Shown here: in pieces, positions 1-6,524 of the stretch
Layout of the letters: the number at the start of each line of letters is the position of its first letter
Position numbering within the stretch: position 1 is the first letter of the stretch
From: Pseudomonadota bacterium
Lineage (GTDB): Bacteria > Pseudomonadota > Alphaproteobacteria > Acetobacterales > Acetobacteraceae
NCBI GenBank assembly: GCA_021819535.1
Contig: JAKAQU010000068.1
Span: 1 to 10,723, forward strand
Direction of reading: 5' to 3'
DNA: 10,723 nucleotides
Notes under the pieces: generated by a model
Database searches by the model: none
Told to the model about the DNA's origin: nothing
The model's input: the letters and a program-made list of their open reading frames with translations, nothing else
Position numbers and translations under genes: made by a program

Positions 1-1803
1 CACCAGCTTTTGTGACCCAAACCCGATGGCGACGCCGACGATGCCGGCGCCGGCGAGGAGGGGTGCGATGTTGACGCCGATTTCCGAGAGCGCGACCGGG
101 CCCGCGATCAGGAACAAAACCACGGCGAGGGCGGCGCGGATCATCGGCAAGAGCGTGCGCATCCGGCTTGCCCGCGCGACATGGCCCTCGCTGGTGAGCC
201 GCGTCACCTGGCGCAGGATCAGTTCGTTCGCCCCCTCCCACACCACCAGGGCGGAAAACAGCACCAAGGCGATGGTGACCAGCGCCGAGACCACCCGCCC
301 GCCGAGCGCGCCGTCGCTGAACCAGTCGAAGGCACCGAAACCCCAGACCTGAAGCAGCAGCACGAGCGTGACCGCGGTCAGAATTCCGGCAGCGATCGCG
401 CGCAGCAAGCGATAATAATTGCGCGCGCGCGCCGAAATGCCGGCGAACCCCGGCACCACTTCGAGCCCGGCGATCGGCTCGGCGCCGACGTGAAACATGC
501 GATCGAGCGCGCCGAGCAGAACCTGCCGCGCAGCGCGGCTGGCGATGAGAATGACGAGGCTGAGGGCGCTCGCCTGGATCAGCACCCGGTATCCATCCGG
601 CACGCCGAGCGCCCAGACCAGCCAGAGCGCGAGAATGGCAATGATCGCGACATGATGCCAGAAACGCGCGGCCCGCCGCCGCGCCTCGGCGAACGGGCCG
701 CCGTCCTCGGCGGCCGGCGCGATCCAGCCCGCGACCACGCGGCGGTTCTTGAACACCACCACCACGAGCATGACGTGGACGATGAGGGCGACGATCTTGA
801 GCAATGCGTCATGGGCATCGGGATCGAGGCCGAAGACGAGGCCGACCTCGGCCAGCGCGTAGCCGAATACGCTGATCGCAACCAGCCGCCTGATCCAGCG
901 GGTGATGGCGAGAGAAGGGGCATCGTCGATTCCGAAGACGCGCAAGCCGCGATAATCCGGCGAGACCAGAGAGCGCACAGCCGACATGATCACCTGGACC
1001 AGGACGAAGGCATCGACCACCGCGAGAATAACCACCTGGGTCGAGGCGCTGCCGGCGAGCGGAGTGCTGAGGAGGGCATAGACGAAGCCGAGCAGGATCA
1101 GCGAGGGGATCAGTTCGAGCAGGAAGCGGAGGAGAACGAAGGGTAGGCGCGCGAGCGGGATGGCGATGACCGGAGTACTCGCCGCCGTGGCCGAACCCGC
1201 GAGCGGCTCATCGGAGGTCTCGGCGGCCTCCGGGGCGGCCTCGCCCCTTTCCGGGCCGGTTTCGGCATTGGTGCCCTCGATATGGGCACCGACCAGGCTC
1301 TCCAGGGCGTGCCGTGGCCGGCGCAGAACCCGCTCGGCGATGACGTCGGCGGCAAGCCCGATCGCCAGGATCAGAACAAGACGCCAGAGCGCGGCGAAGA
1401 AACGGGCCTGGGCCGCGGGATCGCCGGCAGTTTCGCGCAGCCAGTCGCCGATTTCCTGAAAATCGGTCACCGCCTGGACGCTCTGGACGAGGCGTTTCGA
1501 GCCCTGCTGCAGGTGACCCGCGGCGTCGAGCAGAACCTGCGCCCCGAGACTGTTCGGGGCGAGCGGCAGGGCGGCGGCGAGCGGCGCCGGCGCGGCTGGA
1601 TGGACGACCCCCGAGGCCGTGGCGAGGGCGCGGAGGGCCGCGATCAATTTCGCGCGTTTTTGCGGATCCTGGAGATCGCCGATCAATTCCTGCGCGGTCT
1701 GGCGGTCGAGCACCGGTGCGGCGGCGGCCGCCGGGGGTTGCGCGCCAGCCCGCCAGGGGACGGCACAAAACAGGATCAGAGCCAGAAACAGCGCGCGTGC
1801 CAT
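1..1803 (-). CDS. MscS-family mechanosensitive channel, YbiO-like, C-terminal part outside the window
   Basis: The minus frame from ATG at 1803 stays open for 601 codons to the window edge, so the 3' end is missing. Residues 1-21 look like a Sec signal peptide ending AGA-Q. A soluble alpha-helical periplasmic region follows to about residue 130. After that come many hydrophobic segments (starting near residues 134, 219, 250, 297, 327, 372, 392, 445 and 485). The last 30 residues (572-601) are the MscS pore-lining helix, with the conserved run LSEIGVNIAPLLAGAG followed by GFGSQKLV. The Gly/Ala packing pattern is typical of the family. Layout and pore helix resemble E. coli YbiO (about 740 aa), so roughly 150-200 residues, including the cytoplasmic beta domain, should lie beyond the edge. 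Expected role: inner-membrane tension-gated channel that releases solutes on hypo-osmotic shock. A weak GGAAA ribosome site lies 5 bases before the ATG. The gap to the upstream SDR gene is 73 bases on the same strand. Family assignment is firm; the YbiO subtype is less so. Confidence 0.9.
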   Translation of the reverse strand, partial: MARALFLALILFCAVPWRAGAQPPAAAAAPVLDRQTAQELIGDLQDPQKRAKLIAALRALATASGVVHPAAPAPLAAALPLAPNSLGAQVLLDAAGHLQQGSKRLVQSVQAVTDFQEIGDWLRETAGDPAAQARFFAALWRLVLILAIGLAADVIAERVLRRPRHALESLVGAHIEGTNAETGPERGEAAPEAAETSDEPLAGSATAASTPVIAIPLARLPFVLLRFLLELIPSLILLGFVYALLSTPLAGSASTQVVILAVVDAFVLVQVIMSAVRSLVSPDYRGLRVFGIDDAPSLAITRWIRRLVAISVFGYALAEVGLVFGLDPDAHDALLKIVALIVHVMLVVVVFKNRRVVAGWIAPAAEDGGPFAEARRRAARFWHHVAIIAILALWLVWALGVPDGYRVLIQASALSLVILIASRAARQVLLGALDRMFHVGAEPIAGLEVVPGFAGISARARNYYRLLRAIAAGILTAVTLVLLLQVWGFGAFDWFSDGALGGRVVSALVTIALVLFSALVVWEGANELILRQVTRLTSEGHVARASRMRTLLPMIRAALAVVLFLIAGPVALSEIGVNIAPLLAGAGIVGVAIGFGSQKLV

Positions 1804-1876
1804 AATGTTTCCGAACCATAGCCGCGAGGTGGTGTCAACGCCAGACGCGAGCGGGGGTGGCTCCCTTTTTAGGATT

Positions 1877-2668
1877 CTATCCGCTTCGTCTCCGGGCGAG
1901 ACCACCGAGCGCGAAAAAAACCCGCCACGGCAGAAGCCGGGCAAGTTTGAGCAGGACGATGACCGGCCAGGGGAAAGCGATTTCGAAACCGGTGCGGCGA
2001 AGACCGCGCTCGATCCGTAGCGCCGCATCTTCGGCGCTGATGATGAACGGTTTCGCAGCCGTGTTCGCGGCGATCATCGGCGTTGCAACGAAACCAGGAT
2101 TGATGACCTGGACGAGAATGCCGCTCTCCGCGCCTTCGAAGCGCAGCGAACTCGCCATGTGAATGAGCGCCGCCTTGCTCGCGCCATAGGAGGAGGCGCG
2201 GGGAAGACCGAGATAACCGGCGACCGACGCGACGATCGCGATCTGGCCGCGCTTCCGCGCGCGCATGCCGGGCAATACGGCGGCAAGCATATTGACGGTG
2301 CCGAGCACGTTCACCGCCATCACGTGCTGGAAAGCCGCGGCATCGAAATCCGCAAGACCCATCCGCTGCCACACCCCGGCATTGCTGATCGCAAGCGCGA
2401 CAGGCCGCCCGCTCTCGGCCTCGATCCGGGCGAGTGCCGCCATCATGGCGGCGGCATCGGCGACATCGGCCGGGATCACCAGCACGCGCTCGGTCGGATA
2501 ATGCTGCGCGAGCGCCTGCAATTCCGCCTCGCGCCGCGCCGTCAGCGCAACCGACCAGCCCTCGTCGAGAAGACGCCGCGCGAGCGCCTGCCCGATGCCC
2601 GAGGAAGCGCCGGTGATCCAGGCGAGGCCGTCCGCCGGCTGCACCGGCCGTGGTTGCAGGCTCGCCAT
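1877..2668 (-). CDS. Short-chain dehydrogenase/reductase (SDR), substrate unknown
   Basis: The 263-residue product has the complete classical SDR layout. A Rossmann cofactor motif TGASSGIG is at residues 19-26, NAG at 96-98 and the structural Asn at 120. The catalytic Ser is 148 (in ASVAGYL), followed by YxxxK at Tyr161/Lys165 and the PG motif at 191-192. The Arg run after the second strand (TARREAEL, residues 43-50) suggests NADP(H) preference, which is inference. The C-terminal tail (about 231-256) is hydrophobic with basic residues and may sit against the membrane, as in several SDRs that act on lipids. The ATG at 2668 was chosen because its A is the last base of the preceding TGA (TGATG), a coupled restart; a longer frame to 2728 only overlaps the upstream gene. 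The coupling suggests co-expression with the DUF6134 protein. The substrate cannot be read from the sequence. Confidence 0.9.
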   Translation of the reverse strand: MASLQPRPVQPADGLAWITGASSGIGQALARRLLDEGWSVALTARREAELQALAQHYPTERVLVIPADVADAAAMMAALARIEAESGRPVALAISNAGVWQRMGLADFDAAAFQHVMAVNVLGTVNMLAAVLPGMRARKRGQIAIVASVAGYLGLPRASSYGASKAALIHMASSLRFEGAESGILVQVINPGFVATPMIAANTAAKPFIISAEDAALRIERGLRRTGFEIAFPWPVIVLLKLARLLPWRVFFALGGLARRRSG

Positions 2669-3561
2669 CACAGCAGCTCGTAGCTGACGCGCGAGCCATC
2701 CGAGCCGACCAGAGCGAGGCCCACCCAATGGATCGGCCCCGGTTTCTCGCCTGGTTTCGGCTTGTCCTCGGCATACCAGAGATTGAGATTAAGATCACCG
2801 CTCGCGACATAGCGCACGGCGTCGATGCGGTCGCCATTGGCGGCCGAAATGGTCTCGGGGCCGATGCGGGCGATCTTGGCGCGCAAAAGCTTGCCATCGA
2901 TATTGTCGATCAGAGGTGCAAAAAGGGTTTTCGGATTCCAATACGTGGTCGGGATCGCATCCTCGGGGGCGGCGTATTTTTCCTTGATGGTCTCGACCCA
3001 GAATTTCCCGTCCTTGTTCTTTGCCATCACCTTGGTATGAACGCCATTATCGTTGGTCGCGGAGACGAAACTCTCCAGCGTATCGCCATGCCAGATTTCC
3101 GTGCTTTCGTGGTTGTAGCGATAAAGCGGGATCGGGCCGAGCTTGACGGCGATATCGATGATGACATGGACGGTGAGCGGCCCGAGCACCGGCGGCTTCG
3201 GCGGTGGTGATGGTTTCGCCGGAACGGCCGCTTCCTTGGCGCCAGTGCCGGCCTGCGCCGTCTTGCTGATCGCGGCAGGCGAGGCCGCAGATGCCGTCGT
3301 AGCCGGGGCCGGCGGCGTTGCCGGCGGAGGGAGATCGGTGCGGCCCTGTTGGGTGAAGGTGAGGCCGTGCGTTCCGATCACATCGCCCTTGCGCATGATC
3401 CGAAACCGCAAACTGCCATTTTGCGGCACCGGCAAATCAGCGCCCGGCTGTGGCGGGGGCGCTGGCGATGGCATGACCGGGGCCGAACTCGCCGCCATGA
3501 CCGGGGCCGGCAAAATCAAGCCCGCGCCTAGGGCCATCAATTCCCGCCGTTTGAAAAACAT
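2668..3561 (-). CDS. Secreted DUF6134-like protein with an Ala/Pro-rich insert
   Basis: The 297-residue product has no known biochemical function. The start at 3561 is supported by AAGGAG 8 bases upstream; an in-frame start at 3612 would add 17 residues ahead of the signal sequence. The N-terminus has a twin Arg (KRRELM, residues 5-9) and a hydrophobic stretch ending VMA at 21-23, so it looks like a Sec or possibly Tat signal peptide. Conserved-looking blocks are the strand around 51-69 (LRFRIMRKGDVIGTHGLTF), the YRYNHESTEIWHGDTLESF block at 148-166, the TTYWNP motif at 205-210, and a C-terminal beta region with LWYAED at 261-266. These match my memory of the DUF6134 family (small secreted beta-rich proteins of Alphaproteobacteria), which a profile search should confirm. 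Residues about 72-127 are an Ala/Pro/Thr/Lys-rich low-complexity insert between the first strand and the rest. It lies 79 bases after hemJ on the same strand and overlaps the SDR start by one base. Confidence 0.75.
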   Translation of the reverse strand: MFFKRRELMALGAGLILPAPVMAASSAPVMPSPAPPPQPGADLPVPQNGSLRFRIMRKGDVIGTHGLTFTQQGRTDLPPPATPPAPATTASAASPAAISKTAQAGTGAKEAAVPAKPSPPPKPPVLGPLTVHVIIDIAVKLGPIPLYRYNHESTEIWHGDTLESFVSATNDNGVHTKVMAKNKDGKFWVETIKEKYAAPEDAIPTTYWNPKTLFAPLIDNIDGKLLRAKIARIGPETISAANGDRIDAVRYVASGDLNLNLWYAEDKPKPGEKPGPIHWVGLALVGSDGSRVSYELL

Positions 3562-3569
3562 TCGACCCA

Positions 3570-3575
3570 CTCCTT
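3570..3575 (-). promoter_or_regulatory. Ribosome binding site deciding the DUF6134-like start
   Basis: On the minus strand AAGGAG lies 8 bases before the ATG at 3561, a near-ideal Shine-Dalgarno sequence. No comparable site precedes the in-frame start at 3612, so 3561 is the preferred start. Confidence 0.75.
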
Positions 3576-3585
3576 CCGAACGGAC

Positions 3586-3613
3586 CTTGCCGCCATGCGG
3601 AAAAATCGGCAAG
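3586..3613. repeat. Short inverted repeat between hemJ and the DUF6134-like gene
   Basis: CTTGCCG at 3586-3592 and CGGCAAG at 3607-3613 are perfect complements separated by 14 bases. They lie in the 79-base hemJ/DUF6134 gap, just upstream of the ribosome site. There is no T-run after the stem on the minus strand, so it is not a classical terminator. It could be a leader hairpin, an mRNA processing site or chance. Confidence 0.35.
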
Positions 3614-3640
3614 CCACGATGAAGCGAGATGGGGCTGTGG

Positions 3641-4090
3641 TCAGGGCCGGACGATCACCATGATCACGATGATCACCATGAGAACGGTCGGCACTTCGTT
3701 GGCGATGCGATAAAAGCGCTCCCCATGCCGGTTGCGGTCGTTGAGAAAATCACGCCGCCAGCGTGACAAGGCCCCGTGAAACCCGGACATCAGAAGAACG
3801 GACGTGAGTTTCACGTGCCACCACCCGGCATGCCAATCGATCACCCCGGGTGTCAGGATGAGAAGTATGCCAAAGCTCCAGGTCGCGATCATCGCCGGGT
3901 TGATGATCTGCTTGGACAGACGCCGCTCCATCACCTTGAAGCGCTCGGCCTCGGCCGAGCCCGGTGTGATGGCGCAATGATAAACGAAGAGCCGCGGTAG
4001 ATAGAACATCCCGGCCATCCAGGCGATCACCGACATCACGTGGAACGCCTTGATCCAATGATAAAAAGGCGTGAGCAGGGCGAGGGTCAT
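3641..4090 (-). CDS. hemJ: Protoporphyrinogen IX oxidase, HemJ type
   Basis: The 149-residue product is a small inner-membrane protein with four predicted membrane helices (about 10-32, 63-84, 92-110 and 132-148). It is the usual length for HemJ (UPF0093). Family residues seen are His17 in the first helix (KAFHVMSVIAWMAGMFYLPR) and Lys94 in WWHVKL; conserved His and Lys at these places are needed for heme binding and activity in studied HemJ proteins. It oxidises protoporphyrinogen IX to protoporphyrin IX, the substrate for ferrochelatase. The ATG overlaps the hemH stop as ATGA, and GGAG lies 7 bases upstream inside the end of hemH, so the two are probably coupled. HemJ is the common protoporphyrinogen oxidase of Alphaproteobacteria, so the choice fits the proposed lineage. 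Confidence 0.95.
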   Translation of the reverse strand: MTLALLTPFYHWIKAFHVMSVIAWMAGMFYLPRLFVYHCAITPGSAEAERFKVMERRLSKQIINPAMIATWSFGILLILTPGVIDWHAGWWHVKLTSVLLMSGFHGALSRWRRDFLNDRNRHGERFYRIANEVPTVLMVIIVIMVIVRP

Positions 4091-5151
4091 CTTTCAGCTC
4101 CGAAAGGGCAGCCGGTGTGGGATGCAGCACAGACCCGCCCGCCGCGATGGCTGCAAAGCCCGGGGCCTCGCGCCAAGGCGTTGCGGGCGATGGCCGCGAG
4201 AGCTTCGATGAAACCGGGCTCGTCGTTTTGCGCGGGCACCCGGAAATAGCCCGGGAGTGCGTGTCTTGCCGCCATTTCCGCATATTCGATATCGAGTTCG
4301 ACCAAGGTTTCCGAATGCTCGGAGACGAAGGCGATCGGTGCGACGACCAGGGCGACATGATCGCGCCCGGCGCGTTCGATTTCGCTCTCCGTGCTCGGCT
4401 CCAGCCATTTTTGCGGGGTTGCGCGCGACTGATAGCAGACCCGCCAGTCAAGACCAGGTTCATCAAGCGCTGCCGCGACCGCGTGGGCCGTCGCTTCGAC
4501 CTCCGCCTGATAGGGATCGCCGCGCACGACGATCACTTCGGGCAGGCCATGGGCGGAAAAAAGCAGGCGAAGCGGTGTTCCGGCCGGCAAGGTTCTGTGC
4601 GCCTCGCTGAGCGTCTTCCGGATGAGGGCAGCAGTCGCCGCGACATAGGCCGGATCATCGGGCCAGCAGCAGAGCGTGGTGACGGGTGCGATCAATCCCG
4701 ATTTCGCTGCCGCCTCGCGCCAGGCGATGAGCGAACTCGCCGTCGTGGTGGTGGAGAATTGCGGATAGAGCGGAAGCAGCAGCACACGCTCGGGCCGCCA
4801 TGCGGCAACCTCGCGCGCGGTCTCAACGCTGAAGGGATGCCAGTAGCGCATGGCGATGAAAACGCGTGTCGATCCCTCCGCAAAACAGGCCGAAAGTGCC
4901 GCGGCCTGGCGTTGGGTCAACTCCAGAAGCGGCGATTTTCCGCCGAGATAGGCATAATTCGCCGTGGCCGGGGCAAGGCGCGCGCGCGCGATCCAGCGCG
5001 CGAGAAAGGGGCGGATGAAAAACGGCACGCGAAGGATCGCGGGGTCGGTGAAAAGATTCTTCAGGAATGGCCGGATCGCCTCCGGCCGGTCGGGTCCGCC
5101 GAGATTGAAGAGAACGATCGCGGTACGCGGCGAAGAGCGGACTTCGGTCAT
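4087..5151 (-). CDS. hemH: Ferrochelatase
   Basis: The 354-residue product inserts Fe2+ into protoporphyrin IX to make protoheme, at the cytoplasmic face of the membrane. Family motifs in order are LFNLGGPD (14-21), SPL (73-75), RYWHPF (102-107), LPLYPQFS (126-133) and FSAHGLPE (198-205, catalytic His201). CYQSRATPQKWLEPSTE (239-255) and SEHSETLVELDIEYAE (277-292, with Glu281) follow. The ATG at 5151 begins right before the first conserved strand. The same frame is open to 5610, but that part overlaps hemE and has no ferrochelatase similarity. The gap to the hemE stop is 32 bases and the ribosome site is weak. The C-terminal tail holds Cys333, Cys341 and Cys348. Some ferrochelatases bind a [2Fe-2S] cluster through Cys residues, so these could be ligands, though the spacing is not the animal one and no assignment is possible from reading alone. 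Confidence 0.97.
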   Translation of the reverse strand: MTEVRSSPRTAIVLFNLGGPDRPEAIRPFLKNLFTDPAILRVPFFIRPFLARWIARARLAPATANYAYLGGKSPLLELTQRQAAALSACFAEGSTRVFIAMRYWHPFSVETAREVAAWRPERVLLLPLYPQFSTTTTASSLIAWREAAAKSGLIAPVTTLCCWPDDPAYVAATAALIRKTLSEAHRTLPAGTPLRLLFSAHGLPEVIVVRGDPYQAEVEATAHAVAAALDEPGLDWRVCYQSRATPQKWLEPSTESEIERAGRDHVALVVAPIAFVSEHSETLVELDIEYAEMAARHALPGYFRVPAQNDEPGFIEALAAIARNALARGPGLCSHRGGRVCAASHTGCPFGAER

Positions 5152-5183
5152 GCCGGGCTCAGGTAATGCCGAGCGCCGGCGCT

Positions 5184-6218
5184 TCAAGCGGCATCGGCGC
5201 TGTTGCGGATCAGCGAAACCAGTTCGGCGACGTGCGTCGGCGGGGTTTCCGGCAAAATCCCATGCCCGAGATTGAAGACATGCGCTCGCCCGCGAAGCGC
5301 CCCCATGATGCGCGCGACCTCGGCCGTCATCGCCGCCCCACCGGCAAGGAGTGCCGCCGGGTCGAGATTGCCTTGGAGGGCAACCGGGGCCGCGACCTCG
5401 GCCGCGACGAGCGCGGGATCGGCCGCGGTATCCATCCCGACCGCATCCACTCCGCTGATTTCTGCGTACATCCCGAGCAGCCCGCCGGCAAGACGCGGAA
5501 ACCCGATCACCGGTATCTCCGGAAAACATTCGCCGAGCGCGGCTCTGATCCGCGCCGCCGGCAACGCGACGAAACGGCGGAACAGAGACGGCGAGAGCAC
5601 CCCGGCCCAACTGTCGAACAGCATCACGATTTCCGCGCCGGCAGCGATCTGGAGGCTGAGACTCGCGATCGTCGCCTCGGTCAGAACCGCCATCAGCCGC
5701 TCGAAATCGAGCGGCTGGCGATAGGCCATGGTCCGTGTTCGTGCATGGTCCTTCGATCCGCCGCCCTCGATCATATAGCAGGCGACGGTGAACGGCGCGC
5801 CAGCGAAACCGATCAGCGCGGTATCGCGATCGAGCCCGGCACGGACCAGCCCGACCGCTTCGAGCACTGGCGACAAGGCCGCCTCGAGGCGGCCGGGGTC
5901 GAGCCGGGCGATGTCACTGGCCTCAAGGCGCGGCAACACTGGCCCCTCACCCTCAGCAAAACGGAGACCATAGCCGAGCGCCCAGGGCAGGATCAGGATG
6001 TCGCTGAACAGAATGGCGCCATCCATGGCGAAACGCCGCACCGGCTGGAGTGTCGCCTCGGCGGCAAGAGCCGGCGTCGTGCAGAGCGCAATGAAATCGC
6101 CGGCGCGAGCGCGAAGTGCCCGATATTCCGGAAGATAGCGCCCAGCCTGGCGCATCAGCCAGATCGGCGGCGGCCAGGAAGGTGTACCGCGCAAGACCGA
6201 TACCAGATGTTTCGCCAC
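5184..6218 (-). CDS. hemE: Uroporphyrinogen decarboxylase
   Basis: The 344-residue product removes four carboxyl groups from uroporphyrinogen III to give coproporphyrinogen III, in the cytosol. The N-terminal signature PIWLMRQAGRYLPEYR (18-33) carries Arg23 and Arg27. FSDIL holds Asp73, the key pyrrole-binding Asp. Tyr148 follows GFAGAPFTVACY, Ser203 is in FDSWAG, and His319 is in NLGHGI. These match the human active-site residues Arg37, Arg41, Asp86, Tyr164, Ser219 and His339. There is no ATG near the start. Two in-frame GTG codons compete: 6218, with AGGGG 6 bases upstream, and 6239, with AGAGG too close (about 4 bases). I prefer 6218 because homologues begin near this point; 6239 would add 7 residues. 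It is the first gene of the minus-strand hem block and begins at the edge of the proposed origin. Confidence 0.96.
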   Translation of the reverse strand: MAKHLVSVLRGTPSWPPPIWLMRQAGRYLPEYRALRARAGDFIALCTTPALAAEATLQPVRRFAMDGAILFSDILILPWALGYGLRFAEGEGPVLPRLEASDIARLDPGRLEAALSPVLEAVGLVRAGLDRDTALIGFAGAPFTVACYMIEGGGSKDHARTRTMAYRQPLDFERLMAVLTEATIASLSLQIAAGAEIVMLFDSWAGVLSPSLFRRFVALPAARIRAALGECFPEIPVIGFPRLAGGLLGMYAEISGVDAVGMDTAADPALVAAEVAAPVALQGNLDPAALLAGGAAMTAEVARIMGALRGRAHVFNLGHGILPETPPTHVAELVSLIRNSADAA

Positions 6219-6292
6219 GCTTTTCCCCTGCTCTCGCACTCCCTCTTAAAGAGAAGATAGATAAAAGAAAATATGAGGGGGTTGATAGACCC

Positions 6293-6301
6293 TGTGGATG
6301 A
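6293..6301 (-). promoter_or_regulatory. DnaA box, one mismatch
   Basis: The minus strand reads TCATCCACA, differing from TTATCCACA only at the second base. It sits 35 bases from the perfect box, in the opposite orientation, and is separated by a G-run from the purine- and AT-rich stretch at 6247-6277. Confidence 0.6.
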
Positions 6302-6336
6302 CGGGGTACCCGGGCGCGCTGGGATTAATGGGCTCG

Positions 6337-6345
6337 TTATCCACA
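6337..6345 (+). promoter_or_regulatory. DnaA box, perfect consensus
   Basis: The sequence is exactly TTATCCACA, the high-affinity DnaA binding site. It lies near the middle of the hemE divergent gap and immediately before an AT-rich stretch that begins at 6346. Confidence 0.8.
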
Positions 6346-6356
6346 CAATCATTCCT

Positions 6357-6369
6357 AAACAAGATATTG
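6357..6369 (+). promoter_or_regulatory. IHF-like binding site
   Basis: AAACAAGATATTG matches the IHF consensus WATCAANNNNTTR at all defined positions but one (A for T at the third base). It lies 11 bases after the perfect DnaA box in AT-rich DNA. IHF bending next to DnaA boxes is known at the E. coli and Caulobacter origins. A single match could be chance. Confidence 0.4.
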
Positions 6370-6422
6370 CAATAGATGGATTTTTTATGGATTCTCAGAA
6401 TTTCCGGAAGATGTCGCATCAC

Positions 6423-6431
6423 TCATGCACA
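6423..6431 (+). promoter_or_regulatory. DnaA box, one mismatch to TTATNCACA
   Basis: TCATGCACA matches the relaxed DnaA consensus TTATNCACA at all but the second base, the same mismatch as the box at 6293-6301. It lies on the far side of the AT-rich stretch from the perfect box. Confidence 0.45.
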
Positions 6432-6524
6432 GGAAGCCGAGCCGAGGCCGGTTGTCCCCAGGTTTCACACGCCCCCCGGAGAGAGCGGCTGTTTTTCCCC
6501 GTTATCCCCGCTATCTTCGCTTTC

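Larger units (their letters stand above)
6240..6524. other. Probable chromosomal replication origin (oriC)
   Basis: This divergent gap, between hemE (minus) and the kinase/phosphorylase gene (plus), holds a cluster of DnaA-box-like 9-mers. One is perfect (6337-6345), two have one mismatch (6293-6301 minus; 6423-6431 plus) and two have two mismatches (6452-6460 and 6502-6510). The sequence turns AT-rich at 6247-6277 and 6346-6412, in marked contrast to the GC-rich genes around it. An IHF-like site (6357-6369) and one GANTC methylation site (6390-6394) are also present. Established context: in Caulobacter and Rickettsia the origin lies next to hemE, with a kinase/pyrophosphorylase-type gene and maf on the other side in Caulobacter. 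The flanking genes diverge from the site, as expected for co-orientation with replication. The assignment is inference from motifs plus gene order; a cumulative GC-skew plot of the whole chromosome would decide it. Confidence 0.8.

Noticed and set aside
181..1146. 321-residue plus-strand frame
   Set aside because: It is antisense to the MscS-type gene and rich in His, Asp, Glu and Arg, typical of a high-GC shadow frame. No ribosome site or family similarity.
1810..1838. Perfect TTGACA on the minus strand before the MscS-type gene
   Set aside because: At 17 bases spacing the -10 position reads TTCGGA, a poor match, so no promoter is called.
4087..5610. 507-residue minus frame containing ferrochelatase
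   Set aside because: The first 153 codons overlap hemE out of frame, are Arg/Gly-rich and show no ferrochelatase similarity. The true start is 5151.
5166..6260. 364-residue plus-strand frame opposite hemE
   Set aside because: Shadow of hemE with charged low-complexity composition. hemE has all catalytic residues.
6325..6339. Possible CtrA site TTAA-N7-GTTA
   Set aside because: The second half has two mismatches to TTAA; no other TTAA-N7-TTAA was seen in the gap.
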